Assembly: GCA_015075005.1 (NCBI GenBank)
Contig: JABTVC010000001.1
Span: forward strand, 496,001 to 560,000
Reading direction: 5' to 3'
DNA: 64,000 nucleotides
Source of the DNA: Planctomycetia bacterium
GTDB taxonomy: Bacteria; Planctomycetota; Brocadiia; Brocadiales; Brocadiaceae
The notes beneath the pieces are model-generated. The model did not search any database and was not told where the DNA came from. It was given only the letters and a program-made list of their open reading frames with translations. Within the stretch, counting starts at the first letter, position 1. Each line of letters opens with the position of its first letter. The position numbers were made by a program, and so were the translations under genes. Shown piece after piece: positions 21,290 through 32,006 of this stretch.

Positions 21290-24200
21290 TCATCTTTTGC
21301 CTGCTGCCAACGGTCTGCTGCTCACCTTGTCTTTTTGTCTATGGCTTACCGTACCCTGTTTTTTAGAATGTAACCTGCCTTCCATCCTTTGATATGCCTG
21401 ATGCATAAATGCCTCCAGTCGCGTTTCCTCATTCGATTGTTCCTGACCGTCAAAGGACATTTTCAGGCACGGCATACCGTAAAAATCCTTCTGAAACCTT
21501 TCAAGCACACCATTTACTACCGTTCCGGGCATGCAGTGAAAAGGAATCACGTTAATTAAGCCATCAAATCCTTCCTCCGCGTATTCAATTGCTTTGCCCA
21601 TGCTGAGTACCGGGTCTCCTTTATAAGAATCGTCGATATACGGTTTTCCCTTTTTGATAAGCTCCTTAATCGATGCATCTTTCAGGAAATGCCTGATCCT
21701 TCCCTTAAACACCTTCGTGAGCTTATAGGCATCGTATCTCTGAACAACATCTGATATGAGCTCTCTGAAAAGGCCCTTATAATCTTTTTCAAAGCGACAC
21801 GATTCTCTGCGGCAGTGTGCGATATAATTAATCCATTCGGAAAAGGGAGGAATGAAAGCCTCTCCACCCAACTTTTCAATACTTTTTGCGAGAAAATTGT
21901 TTGCAAACTCATTGCACCTGACATAGGTTTCTCCAATGACACCAATCAATGGTCTGGGCTTGCTCCGATCTACCGGTATTTTTGCAAACGCACTATTAGC
22001 TTCACGGGCAAGTTCAACTAAATTCAGCTGTTTTTCGAGTGCAATCTCAGCCTCTTTCACATACTTTTCATAGAGCCTGTCAGTTTCACCCTTATGCAAT
22101 TCATAGGGTCTCGTCTCTCTCTGCAATTTTTGTAAGAGATCGGTGTACATAATACCGTTCCATGCAAGTTTGCGAAAGTTGGTGCCAAGGTTTTTTGTGT
22201 CTTCATCATAATTTTCCCCTTGGTCCATCGTATAGATAGGTACATGGGAAAGCCCAAGTTCGTCAAGTACAATACGTTGAAACTTATTGTACTGGCCAAA
22301 TCGACAGGGGCCCGATGCTGTAGCCATAAAAAAGGCGCTGGCCTCAGGGTCAAAATCAGGACTCATGGCCTTTTTCACAATATCTCCCGTTGTAAGGATT
22401 GCCGGATAGCATTCCTTTCCTGATGTGAATTTTCTCCCGACATCAACCGTATCCTTATTTGCCATTGGCAAGGCCTCTGCCAGTACCCCATTAGCCTTCA
22501 TTGATGCTGCAATCATTCTGCCGTGGTCGCACATATAGGGAATGTAAATCGTTCTCTTCTTCCCGGCTAGTGCCCGGAACGGAACATCGTCTCTTAATTT
22601 TTTACCCTGATAAAAAGGTTTAACATTTTTCAGGCTATCAATAAATGCCTCGCATCGGGTGATTGCCCCAACATCTGAACTGTGCTCATCAATCTCTATT
22701 GTTAAACAAGGTTTTCCTGATAATTCTTTAGCAAAGAATTTAGATATAAATGAATCAGGACCACAACCAAAGTTGGTAATATATAATGGATAAAGCCTTT
22801 TGTCTCTGGAAATTACCCTTGCAGCAGCGAGGAATTTTTGCCCGGTCTTCCAATACATATTCGGATAATCATGGGCCACTTCTTCAATATCCAGCTTCAG
22901 AAAGTCCAGCGGAATTGTCAGAATACCTAAATCTCGCAATTTTTCCGGAAGCCCAAGGTTCATGCCTGTGTCACAGCCGTTATATGAGCGACTGATCAGC
23001 ACGAAGGCCTTTTCATTCTCCCCCAACTTTTCCAGGATATCTCTTCCTCTTGCTTCAAGCGTCTTGTTAAAATTCTGCAATGCCTCGTGTGACGATTTTA
23101 TTGCCGCTTCAACAATTTCTCCCGTTCTTCCAATGCCTTTTGCGATTTGGCGCAAGGTCTTGTTTACATATCCCTCTCCATATTCAAAATGAATAACAGG
23201 AGATAAGACGGTAAACATCTTTCCCTTGAAATCAATAGCCGAACGTACAAGATACGGTATACACTGTACGTAAGGACATGCAAATGAGTGAGTAAGTTTT
23301 GGACTACTGTGCGTTAAATTAATCACGCTGGGCAAAAAAAGGTAATCAATATCCCTGTCCAGCATGTCTATTACGTGCCCGTGAGCAACCTTGATGGGGA
23401 AACAGGTTTCTGCAGTAATCACTTCCACACCATTATAGATAATATCTTTGTTGGTATCGCTGGAGGTTATAACTTCAAAACCCAATTCGGTAAAGAATGC
23501 CTTCCACATCGGATAGAGGTCGTGAAAAGTAGAAGCTTGCGGTATCCCAATCTTTTTCCCATTCGGTTGATCAGGCTTGTTCTTCTTATACGTATTGAAG
23601 AGGGCATCCTTACGCTCACGGAAGAGTCTGGGAAGATGCTTCCCCTTTTTTAAAGTCCTTTCATCGTCAAATTTGCCGCAGCGACTTCCGTAATGAAGCG
23701 GATTTTCCCCATCGATGGTAACTTTTCTAATCTCGCAAATATTTGAACAATCTTTACAAACAAAGGAAGACAGTTCGTATCTTTTGTGCCGGAGGTCAAA
23801 CCCCTTAAACCGGGACTTTTCCCATGCCCTTTCCTCCATGGCAATGATAGCGGAACCAATGGCTCCCATAATATCGTGATGGGGAGGAACAATGACCTTC
23901 TTTCCGGTTACCTTTTCGAATGCTGCCTTTACACCACGGTTGGCGGCTACCCCCCCCTGAAAGAAAATCGAATCTCCAATTTTTCTGTCTTCTACCACCC
24001 GGTTAATAAAGTTTAACACCACAGAATAGCTCAACCCTGCGAGTAAGTCGTCCTTGGACGTCCCGCGCTGCTGATGATGGTTAAGGTCAGATTCCATAAA
24101 TACGGTACAACGCTCACCAAGATGTGAGGGACAGCATGACGAGAGTGCCCGTTTGCTGAATTCCCCTTTGATGCTCACGCTAAGTTTTTCCGCCTGCTCT

Positions 24201-25561
24201 TCCAGAAATGACCCGGTACCGGCAGCACAGACTTTATTCATGGCAAAATCCACAATAGCCCCGTTTTCTAATCGGATAAATTTGGAATCCTGCCCGCCAA
24301 TTTCAAAGATGGTGTCTACATTCTTGTCTACATTTGCAGCAGCAGTTGCATGAGCGGTAATTTCATTCTTTGCTATGTCTGCGCCGATAAAGTCTCCCGT
24401 TAAGTAACGCCCGGAACCTGTCGTTCCGGCACCGCAGACAATCACTTTGTCTCCAACCTCAAGCCCTACCTCATAGAGGCCCTGCTTGACGGCCTCAAGC
24501 GGTCTTCCTGCCGTCATAAGATAGCGTCTTGCCAGGACATTTTTGTGTTTGTCGATAACCACAATATTCGTGCTGATCGATCCCACGTCAACGCCCACGT
24601 ATGCCTCGATCTTTTCGCCATCAACGATTGAATGCGTTTTTTCAAAGATTTTGTAATTATCCGATTGAAGAGGTTCGAGGTTTGAAGCCTTTGCACCGCA
24701 ATTTCTTAAATATTCTTCAACCTCTTTTAATCCCCGGAAGGGCGAATGGGTACCTTTATCTATAAGACTAAATACCGTGCCAATCGCCCCCATTACATTA
24801 AAATATTTTGGTATCAGGAGTTCGCCTGGTTTGAGTTCTAAAATGTCCTCAAACGCCTTAATCATACCGACGTTTGCAGCTACACCACCCTGAAAAACAA
24901 TGGGTTTGGAAAATTCCTTTCCCTTTCCAATATTACTCTTGAAATTTCTGGCCATGGCATAACAAAGACCGGCTACAATATCGTGTACAGGAGTGCCTTC
25001 CTGTTGTAAGTGTATCATATCTGTCTTGGCAAATACACTGCAACGACCAGCAATACGCGGCGGATTTTTAGATTTTAACGCAAGTTCTCCAAATTCTCTC
25101 TCAATAACAATGCCAAGCCGTGTGGCCTGCTGATCCAAAAACGAGCCCGTACCTGCTGCACACATGGTATTCATTGAAAAATCAGAAACCTTCATTTGCT
25201 CTGTAGTCTCATTTTTTTCAATAAGCATAAGCTTTGAATCTTCGCCACCAATTTCAATAATGGTGCGCACTTCCGGATATAAGGTTGTGGTGGCCTGACT
25301 ATGGGCAACTACCTCATTGATAAAGGCAATATTCATTAATTCAGAGACAAGTTTTCCGCCAGACCCTGTAACAGCGATGCCATCAATATCATCAATATGG
25401 GTTCGGTTGAAGATATCTCGTAAAACAAGGAGAAATGTTTGTACTGGCTGACCGTGCGAACGAACATAGTGGTTTTCCAGGATTTCCTTGCGTCCGTTTA
25501 TCAACACTGCTTTAACGCTCACAGAGCCGATATCCAGCCCGATATATTTTTTCTGAGACAT
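21290..25561 (-). CDS. Two-module acyl-CoA dehydratase activase-related protein (BadF/HgdC type)
   Basis: 1423 residues, intact. It has two successive ASKHA ATPase modules of the 2-hydroxyacyl-CoA dehydratase activator family. Module 1 has YIGLDIGSVSVKAVL, IEIGGEDSK, CAAGTGSFLDQQATRL and GRCSVFAKTDM. Module 2, from about residue 320, has AYVGVDVGSISTNIVVID, EIGGQDSKF, CAAGTGSFLEEQAEKL and GERCTVFMESD. A cysteine cluster (FVCKDCSNICEI) follows, then a DUF2229 segment (KIGIPQASTFHDLYPMWKAF) and a dehydratase-subunit-like C-terminal region (FGCGPDSFISKFF, IPYMCDHGRM). Such giant proteins are common in anaerobes; they probably use ATP to drive low-potential electron transfer to a radical enzyme, whose substrate is not known. 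It starts 20 bases after leuC ends, same strand. The last 30 residues are basic and low in complexity. Confidence 0.88.
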   Translation of the reverse strand: MSQKKYIGLDIGSVSVKAVLINGRKEILENHYVRSHGQPVQTFLLVLRDIFNRTHIDDIDGIAVTGSGGKLVSELMNIAFINEVVAHSQATTTLYPEVRTIIEIGGEDSKLMLIEKNETTEQMKVSDFSMNTMCAAGTGSFLDQQATRLGIVIEREFGELALKSKNPPRIAGRCSVFAKTDMIHLQQEGTPVHDIVAGLCYAMARNFKSNIGKGKEFSKPIVFQGGVAANVGMIKAFEDILELKPGELLIPKYFNVMGAIGTVFSLIDKGTHSPFRGLKEVEEYLRNCGAKASNLEPLQSDNYKIFEKTHSIVDGEKIEAYVGVDVGSISTNIVVIDKHKNVLARRYLMTAGRPLEAVKQGLYEVGLEVGDKVIVCGAGTTGSGRYLTGDFIGADIAKNEITAHATAAANVDKNVDTIFEIGGQDSKFIRLENGAIVDFAMNKVCAAGTGSFLEEQAEKLSVSIKGEFSKRALSSCCPSHLGERCTVFMESDLNHHQQRGTSKDDLLAGLSYSVVLNFINRVVEDRKIGDSIFFQGGVAANRGVKAAFEKVTGKKVIVPPHHDIMGAIGSAIIAMEERAWEKSRFKGFDLRHKRYELSSFVCKDCSNICEIRKVTIDGENPLHYGSRCGKFDDERTLKKGKHLPRLFRERKDALFNTYKKNKPDQPNGKKIGIPQASTFHDLYPMWKAFFTELGFEVITSSDTNKDIIYNGVEVITAETCFPIKVAHGHVIDMLDRDIDYLFLPSVINLTHSSPKLTHSFACPYVQCIPYLVRSAIDFKGKMFTVLSPVIHFEYGEGYVNKTLRQIAKGIGRTGEIVEAAIKSSHEALQNFNKTLEARGRDILEKLGENEKAFVLISRSYNGCDTGMNLGLPEKLRDLGILTIPLDFLKLDIEEVAHDYPNMYWKTGQKFLAAARVISRDKRLYPLYITNFGCGPDSFISKFFAKELSGKPCLTIEIDEHSSDVGAITRCEAFIDSLKNVKPFYQGKKLRDDVPFRALAGKKRTIYIPYMCDHGRMIAASMKANGVLAEALPMANKDTVDVGRKFTSGKECYPAILTTGDIVKKAMSPDFDPEASAFFMATASGPCRFGQYNKFQRIVLDELGLSHVPIYTMDQGENYDEDTKNLGTNFRKLAWNGIMYTDLLQKLQRETRPYELHKGETDRLYEKYVKEAEIALEKQLNLVELAREANSAFAKIPVDRSKPRPLIGVIGETYVRCNEFANNFLAKSIEKLGGEAFIPPFSEWINYIAHCRRESCRFEKDYKGLFRELISDVVQRYDAYKLTKVFKGRIRHFLKDASIKELIKKGKPYIDDSYKGDPVLSMGKAIEYAEEGFDGLINVIPFHCMPGTVVNGVLERFQKDFYGMPCLKMSFDGQEQSNEETRLEAFMHQAYQRMEGRLHSKKQGTVSHRQKDKVSSRPLAAGKR

Positions 25562-25581
25562 AGTTTAACTCACTTTCTCCA

Positions 25582-26844
25582 TCAATTCCTTAGTATTTGA
25601 TCAGGCGGTGTAATCTTTCCCGTGATTGCAGATGCGGCTGCAACGGCAGGGCTGCAAAGATATATCTCACTCTTGGGATGTCCCATGCGACCAACAAAAT
25701 TACGGTTAGTCGTAGACAACGCCCGTTCTCCTTCTGCCAGGATTCCCATGTGTCCGCCAAGACAAGGACCACAGGTTGGAGTGGAAACTACCGCCTCGGC
25801 ATCAATAAATATCTCAATCAGACCGTCTTGTAATGCCTGTTTATAAATTTCCTGGGTTGCCGGAATAACGATGAGTCTGATTGAGGGGTGCACCTTTTTT
25901 CCTTTGAGAATTTTTGCGGCTATTTGGAGGTCTGAAATTCTTCCATTCGTGCAGGAACCTATGACCACCTGGTCAATCTTAATGCCTGAAACTTCTTCCA
26001 CAGGTTTTGTATTTTCAGGCAAACTGGGAAGGGCTATTTGAGGCGAGATTTCTTCCGCATTAAATTCGTATATCTTTGTGTAATGAGCGTCAGGGTCGCT
26101 TTGATACATCACAGATTTCTTCTTAACCCTGCCTTTTATATAGTCTTCGGTGTTTCTGTCAGGGGCGATGATACCGCTTTTAGCCCCAGCCTCGATCGCC
26201 ATGTTACACATGGTGAAACGGTCATCCATGGGCAGATGGTTAATGGTGCTACCGGTAAATTCCATCGACTTATAGAGTGCACCGTCCACGCCGATCTTTC
26301 CAATCGTATAGAGGATTAAATCCTTTCCGGATGTCCAATTTTTTACCTTGCCGTGAAAAACAAATTTAATCGATTCAGGCACCCTGAGCCATACCTTCCC
26401 CGTAGCAAAACATGCGGCAAGGTCAGTGCTTCCTACGCCTGTAGAAAATGCCCCGATGGCACCGTAGGTGCATGTATGAGAATCAGCCCCTATAACCAGG
26501 TCTCCTGGTGCAACAATCCCTTTTTCGGGGAGGAGTGCGTGTTCGATCCCCATCCGGCCAATCTCAAAGTAATGTTTCAAGTGGTGCTTTTCAGCAAAGA
26601 CACGGAGGGATTTTGACTGCTGGGCAGACTTGATGTCTTTATTGGGAGTAAAATGGTCAGGAACTAATACTATCTTTTCGGCATCAAAAACTTTTTTAAT
26701 GCCGGTCTTTTCAAACTCTTCAATGGCGATAGGTGCGGTAATATCATTGCCAAGACAGATATCTACACTTGCATAAACAAACTGGCCTGGATGCGTTTCT
26801 TTGAGGCCAGAATGGGCAGCGATAATCTTCTCTGTTATTGTCAT
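25582..26844 (-). CDS. leuC: 3-isopropylmalate dehydratase large subunit family (LeuC/homoaconitase type)
   Basis: 420 residues from ATG 26844 ([13 protein letters not shown]). This [4Fe-4S] hydro-lyase isomerises 2- to 3-isopropylmalate in leucine synthesis. The short, archaeal-like class can also act on homocitrate or citramalate. Visible motifs: [39 protein letters not shown], the cluster cysteine in [13 protein letters not shown] and the pair in [13 protein letters not shown], plus [20 protein letters not shown] at the substrate end. The small subunit (LeuD) is not adjacent. The activase gene starts 20 bases downstream on the same strand. Confidence 0.85.
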   Translation of the reverse strand: MTITEKIIAAHSGLKETHPGQFVYASVDICLGNDITAPIAIEEFEKTGIKKVFDAEKIVLVPDHFTPNKDIKSAQQSKSLRVFAEKHHLKHYFEIGRMGIEHALLPEKGIVAPGDLVIGADSHTCTYGAIGAFSTGVGSTDLAACFATGKVWLRVPESIKFVFHGKVKNWTSGKDLILYTIGKIGVDGALYKSMEFTGSTINHLPMDDRFTMCNMAIEAGAKSGIIAPDRNTEDYIKGRVKKKSVMYQSDPDAHYTKIYEFNAEEISPQIALPSLPENTKPVEEVSGIKIDQVVIGSCTNGRISDLQIAAKILKGKKVHPSIRLIVIPATQEIYKQALQDGLIEIFIDAEAVVSTPTCGPCLGGHMGILAEGERALSTTNRNFVGRMGHPKSEIYLCSPAVAAASAITGKITPPDQILRN

Positions 26845-26929
26845 TCCCATAGCTTTTACATAGCAAAGTGCTTTGTCTTTCCTTTCGCAACAGAAAACAA
26901 CCGAGGCTAATAAACATTCAAAAGAAATT

Positions 26930-27250
26930 TCAATTTTCTGAAAATCTTGTTCTGTTCCATGATTTTAAAAATAAAGGGTCCTGCAAATATTTTTTATGGC
27001 ATTTCACGCACAAATCGAAACGGAATGCTTTATATTCTCCGTTTCCTAATGAGTCTCCGTGGTTTGATAACCCATCCCGTCCTTCGTCTTCTTCCATCTC
27101 CCAAATTTCTTCGTCTATATCATCATCATCATCGTCGTCATCGTCATCCATAGCGTCACATGCCGTATATACCTCAATCTTTACTACATACCGAATGTCT
27201 TCATCTGCCAGTAATGGTCTTCCGCACATATCGCAAGTATAGTGCACCAT
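26930..27250 (-). CDS. Small CXXC zinc-ribbon-like protein with poly-Asp tract
   Basis: 106 residues. The N-terminus [20 protein letters not shown] and the C-terminal pair [13 protein letters not shown] give two CXXC knuckles, as in a zinc ribbon. Between them is an acidic loop of about 30 residues with ten or so aspartates in a row, then [14 protein letters not shown]. No family was recognised by eye. An acidic Zn protein of this kind could be a nucleic-acid mimic or partner of a basic protein, but no partner is evident. It stands alone between leuC and htpX on the same strand. The aspartate run comes from a GAT/GAC trinucleotide repeat that may vary in length between strains. Confidence 0.75.
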   Translation of the reverse strand: MVHYTCDMCGRPLLADEDIRYVVKIEVYTACDAMDDDDDDDDDDIDEEIWEMEEDEGRDGLSNHGDSLGNGEYKAFRFDLCVKCHKKYLQDPLFLKSWNRTRFSEN

Positions 27251-27434
27251 TCATGTCCCTCCATGTAAATTGCTATCTTTGTAAAAATACACTTTTTCCG
27301 GCAATATCTATACTAACTACGACACAAAAACATCAAAGATCTTCAATGGTGAAGTTACACAGGCCGCCAGAAGGTTCGTGTCTTGTGACTTTGCGTCAGG
27401 CGACACCCGAACCACACCAAGGTTGAATATTTTT

Positions 27435-28280
27435 TTAAGCCATTGCCCTGAGCCTCTTAATCCGCTCTTCAATCGGTGGGTGGGTGCTAAATAGTGTGAC
27501 AAACGATCGGCCGCTTAATGGATTAACAATGAACATATGGGCCGTAGCAGAATTTGCATCTATGGGTCTGGCTATTGATGCCTGTTGTAATTTTTCAAGG
27601 GCACTGGCTAGTCCCAAAGGATTCCCTGTTAGTGATGCGCCCCCTTTATCGGCAGCATACTCCCGCGAACGGGAAATCGCCATCTGGATGACAAGCGCGG
27701 CAATAGGGGCCAAAATGGCTAAAAACAACATAGAAACACCGTTCCCCCTGTTTCCTTCTCCATCTCTTCCGCCATAACCTCCAAAGAGGGCAGCCCATCG
27801 TGCCATATTGGCCAGCAACATAATAGCGCCAGCGACGGTTGCAACTATGGTAGATATAAGGATATCCCTGTTCCGGATGTGGGACAATTCGTGTCCTAAA
27901 ACACCCTTAAGCTCCTCGCGTTTCAGAGAATTCAGCATCCCCTCTGTAACTGCCACTGCGGCGTGATTGGGATTCCTGCCCGTCGCAAAGGCATTCATAG
28001 CATTTGTCGGGATGATATATATTTTAGGCATAGGCATCGCTGCATGAATCGTTAGCTCTTTCACGATTTCATAATAGTCCGGTGATTCCTGTCCGGAAAC
28101 TTCCTGCGCCCCATACATTTTCAGGACAATCTTATCGCTAAACCAGTAACTGAAAAAATTCATACCCATTGCTATAGCGAAAGCAAAAACTGCACCCTGA
28201 TGACCCCCAACCATACTCCCTACCCAAATAAGTAATAACGTCAAAGCGACGAGTAGAACCATTGTCTTAAAATAATTCAT
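27435..28280 (-). CDS. htpX: HtpX-type membrane metalloprotease (M48)
   Basis: 281 residues. Zinc protease of the inner membrane that degrades misfolded membrane proteins. Two N-terminal hydrophobic segments are followed by the active site [11 protein letters not shown] (HEXXH), then two more hydrophobic segments ([14 protein letters not shown] and [19 protein letters not shown]), and the third zinc ligand region [31 protein letters not shown] is a further family signature. Length is typical. Stand-alone gene, intact. Confidence 0.93.
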   Translation of the reverse strand: MNYFKTMVLLVALTLLLIWVGSMVGGHQGAVFAFAIAMGMNFFSYWFSDKIVLKMYGAQEVSGQESPDYYEIVKELTIHAAMPMPKIYIIPTNAMNAFATGRNPNHAAVAVTEGMLNSLKREELKGVLGHELSHIRNRDILISTIVATVAGAIMLLANMARWAALFGGYGGRDGEGNRGNGVSMLFLAILAPIAALVIQMAISRSREYAADKGGASLTGNPLGLASALEKLQQASIARPIDANSATAHMFIVNPLSGRSFVTLFSTHPPIEERIKRLRAMA

Positions 28281-28516
28281 TTAACAACTTCCCTTCATAC
28301 TAACTGAAAGAAACCTTCCAGGATAAATCCTGTGCTTATAAAAATTTATTCCCTGTAAATACTACCGTACTTCCAAAGTTATTATAAGTATCGCCTGTTT
28401 TTTGTCAAGGAATTTAATCGGTGTAATTATCGGGGAATTTCATGGGACATTTGGGCAAATGTGCTATATCAGGGAGAGTGGAAATGCAGTAACGACCAGT
28501 GCTGTAGCAATGAGGC

Positions 28517-29857
<1,341 letters not shown>

Positions 29858-30096
29858 CTATTTCCCTTCTCCCAAAACCCTAGCAAACTTAACCAGTAAG
29901 CAATTTCGATGTATGGGTTGAGAATCTTCAACCCCTGCTGTTACCATTCAATCCTGATTGCCGAAAGCTGACCGCTGAATGTTGAACAATTAAGTTTTTA
30001 TTATAGGCAGGAAGACTTACAATTACAAGGAAAATGTACTTGCTGTGGACATTAGAAGTATTTTAATTTTGACGAAAATGGTACTATTTTGGTAAG

Positions 30097-30519
30097 ATGC
30101 CGGGCACTATGTATTTACAAAATATTTTATCAAAAATTTGCTCATATCTTCCTAAGGTAGACGGGCAATCGGTCAGACGGGCATTTAAACATGCCTTTAG
30201 TATGGGAACGTCTCACGAAAATAAGACGTTGAGCGAAAAGGAACTCGCCGTTATTTTGAAGCTGGTGGCCATAATCCAAAAAAGAAAACTTACGCTCCCT
30301 GCCACGATGTTTCTTGAATGTGCACACCCGCTCAATTATGTGGGAAGCCAGATGATGGTTTTCTTCAGGCCGTTTTTAACCTTTTTCTTTAAAACCACAG
30401 AGTATGACATATTCCAGGGCATACTCGAAAAGCGTGAAGGCATCCAAAGGATAATTGAAGAGATAGAAAAGGAACAGCCTATCGGAAAGATACAAAAACC
30501 ACGTAAGGAAGTCTTTTAA
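30097..30519 (+). CDS. Conserved small protein of unknown function
   Basis: 140 residues from ATG 30097 (an in-frame ATG at 30109 is also possible). No signal peptide or domain was recognised. The centre (LTLPATMFLECAHPLNYVGS, QMMVFFRPFLTFFF) has a distinct hydrophobic pattern that I associate with small conserved proteins of deltaproteobacteria and planctomycetes, but I cannot name the family. The C-terminus is basic and Pro/Lys-rich. It stands alone and converges on HU, with the structured 30.5 kb element between them. Confidence 0.7.
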   Translation: MPGTMYLQNILSKICSYLPKVDGQSVRRAFKHAFSMGTSHENKTLSEKELAVILKLVAIIQKRKLTLPATMFLECAHPLNYVGSQMMVFFRPFLTFFFKTTEYDIFQGILEKREGIQRIIEEIEKEQPIGKIQKPRKEVF

Positions 30520-30534
30520 AGCAGCCTGCGTCAC

Positions 30535-30655
30535 TTTATCGAGAGGAGTTTCATGGGATTTTTGGTGCTAACGGCCGGCGGTAGCACCAGTCCGTTAGCA
30601 CTCCATGGTTATGCCCCATCAATCATGTTTGTTACCCATAATTTTATCTCGATAA
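30535..30655. ncRNA. Long imperfect palindrome, candidate structured RNA or MITE
   Basis: Nested complementary segments: outer TTATCGAGA with TCTCGATAA, then CATGG (30552) with CCATG (30603), then GTGCTAACGG with CCGTTAGCAC. The 5' arm GGTGCTA can also pair with TAGCACC at 30582, so two stems compete for one strand. No T-tract follows, and no protein frame covers it. It lies between the convergent genes at 30519 and 30788. It could be a small RNA, a 3'-end structure or a non-autonomous repeat; no known class was recognised. Confidence 0.45.
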
Positions 30656-30787
30656 GCTCAGACTATTTGTAACCTTTAATGATCCTTTCGTATTTAATTT
30701 TACTCATCAAATTTCAAAGGCTTTGCACAGAAAGAAGAATATGGTGACAGTTCGAATTATACATAACAATTAACGTATTGGTGCATT

Positions 30788-31057
30788 TCAGATCATTTCC
30801 TTTAATTTCTTGCCTACCCTAAACCCAACAGTTTTGGAAGCCTTAATCTTGATCGGTTCTCCCGTCTGAGGGTTTCTTCCTTTTCTTGCTTTTCTTGTCT
30901 TTACGAGAAATGTACCAAAACCAATCAGTTGCACGTTCTTATCCTTTTTCAATCCCCGACTTATACCATTCAATACCGCATTTACTGCTCTTTCCACCTG
31001 GGCTTTTGAGATACCCAGCTCTTTTGTTACTGATTCTATTAAAGTTTGCTTATTCAC
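30788..31057 (-). CDS. hup: HU/IHF-family DNA-binding protein
   Basis: 89 residues. Nucleoid protein that bends DNA as a dimer. MNKQTLIESVTKELGISKAQ gives the helical body. VQLIGFGTFLVKTRKARKGR and NPQTGEPIKIKASKTVGFRV are the beta-arms with the conserved RNPQTG tip. Length is exactly as in the family. Start is preceded by an AAGGAGA site. Single gene, convergent with the 140-residue protein. Confidence 0.95.
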   Translation of the reverse strand: MNKQTLIESVTKELGISKAQVERAVNAVLNGISRGLKKDKNVQLIGFGTFLVKTRKARKGRNPQTGEPIKIKASKTVGFRVGKKLKEMI

Positions 31058-31291
31058 TATCTTCTCCTTTCATGTAAAGAAATATAAGGTTTTAAAAGCC
31101 TGTTTGGCTCACAATGCTGCGTATTTGTAACATTTTCAATGAATTATTTCCATTATATTTCTGGAAGCTTTTCGTTAAAGCAGCGCGCATACCACACTCT
31201 TTGATTTTTGCTAATGCCCCTTTTGGTTTTTTACTAAAGTCTCCGTAAATAGCTGTGACTTTATTTTTTTGGCATACCCATCTCTGTTTGT

Positions 31292-31672
31292 CTATTTTTG
31301 GTACCACTTTCCGTTCGGGTCTTGCAACCATTCGCCCTTCCTTGCTTTATTAATAATTTGTAGTGCCCTGCGTTGCCCCACCTGCTCTACACTGACTCTC
31401 TCTTTTTTAGCAATTACCTGGTAAACCTCTTTTCTGTCCTGATTTTCAGCCTCTACTGTGGCTTCTTTTTCGCGTTTTCCACCAACAAACTGTAAATACC
31501 CATTATTGTCTTCCCCGACTATACCCTTAGACTTTAACTCCACAACAAGAGGAAGACGCTTTTCCATATTTGCCTTTACTGCATTTATATCCGCAGCAAG
31601 CGATAAAGCGCATGTAAAAAATCCTGCAATAAACGTAATGATTAAAAAGGACGCAAATATTTTGGTTTTCAT
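31292..31672 (-). CDS. ydbL: YdbL-like DUF1318 protein
   Basis: 126 residues with an N-terminal signal peptide (FASFLIITFIAGFFTCALSL, then AAD). The rest shows the DUF1318 pattern: RLPLVVELKSKGIVGEDNNG, then QVIAKKERVSVEQVGQRR and KGEWLQDPNGKWYQK. In E. coli YdbL is a periplasmic helper of the YnbE-YdbH lipid bridge. Here it is the third gene of ydbH-ynbE-ydbL on the minus strand, the same order as in E. coli, which supports the function. Confidence 0.88.
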   Translation of the reverse strand: MKTKIFASFLIITFIAGFFTCALSLAADINAVKANMEKRLPLVVELKSKGIVGEDNNGYLQFVGGKREKEATVEAENQDRKEVYQVIAKKERVSVEQVGQRRALQIINKARKGEWLQDPNGKWYQK

Positions 31673-31713
31673 CTTTTTACTCCTTTATTAAAAGTGCTAA
31701 ACGTTATAAATAA

Positions 31714-31917
31714 TTATTGATTTGTATTTTTACCACGGATACTTTTTGCTGCTTCATCCAGGTTGCCGAAGAAATCTTCTAGCTGACGGTCGACCCGAAT
31801 ATTTACATCTATAGTAATTTGCATCGGCTTTACATCCAATTCCACTTTGTGTTCAGTCTTACATCCCTGGGAAAAAATAAACAATACCATGCAGGAAACT
31901 ACCAAGGCCTTTTTCAT
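31714..31917 (-). CDS. ynbE: YnbE-like small lipoprotein
   Basis: About 67 residues from ATG 31917, chosen over the upstream ATG because MKKALVVSCMVLFIFSQGC is a complete lipoprotein signal with lipobox (SQGC). The mature part (VELDVKPMQITIDVNIRVDR, then LEDFF) matches the YnbE pattern. YnbE is an outer-membrane lipoprotein that forms oligomers with the C-terminus of YdbH to complete a bridge for phospholipids. It lies 42 bases before ydbL and 90 bases after ydbH. Confidence 0.85.
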   Translation of the reverse strand: MKKALVVSCMVLFIFSQGCKTEHKVELDVKPMQITIDVNIRVDRQLEDFFGNLDEAAKSIRGKNTNQ

Positions 31918-32006
31918 CGATCTCTCCTTATTTTCTACGTAACCAATACCAGGTATTCTCATACTATATCACGCCTGCCTTCTTATGGGCATAAATTTTT
32001 CATGAA

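Noticed and set aside
26868..27242. 124-codon plus-strand frame with long Ser run
   Set aside because: Antisense of the poly-Asp zinc-ribbon gene; the Ser run is the complement of the Asp codons.
31092..31331. 79-codon minus-strand frame between HU and YdbL
   Set aside because: Overlaps the YdbL gene, has no ribosome site or family signal; probably chance.
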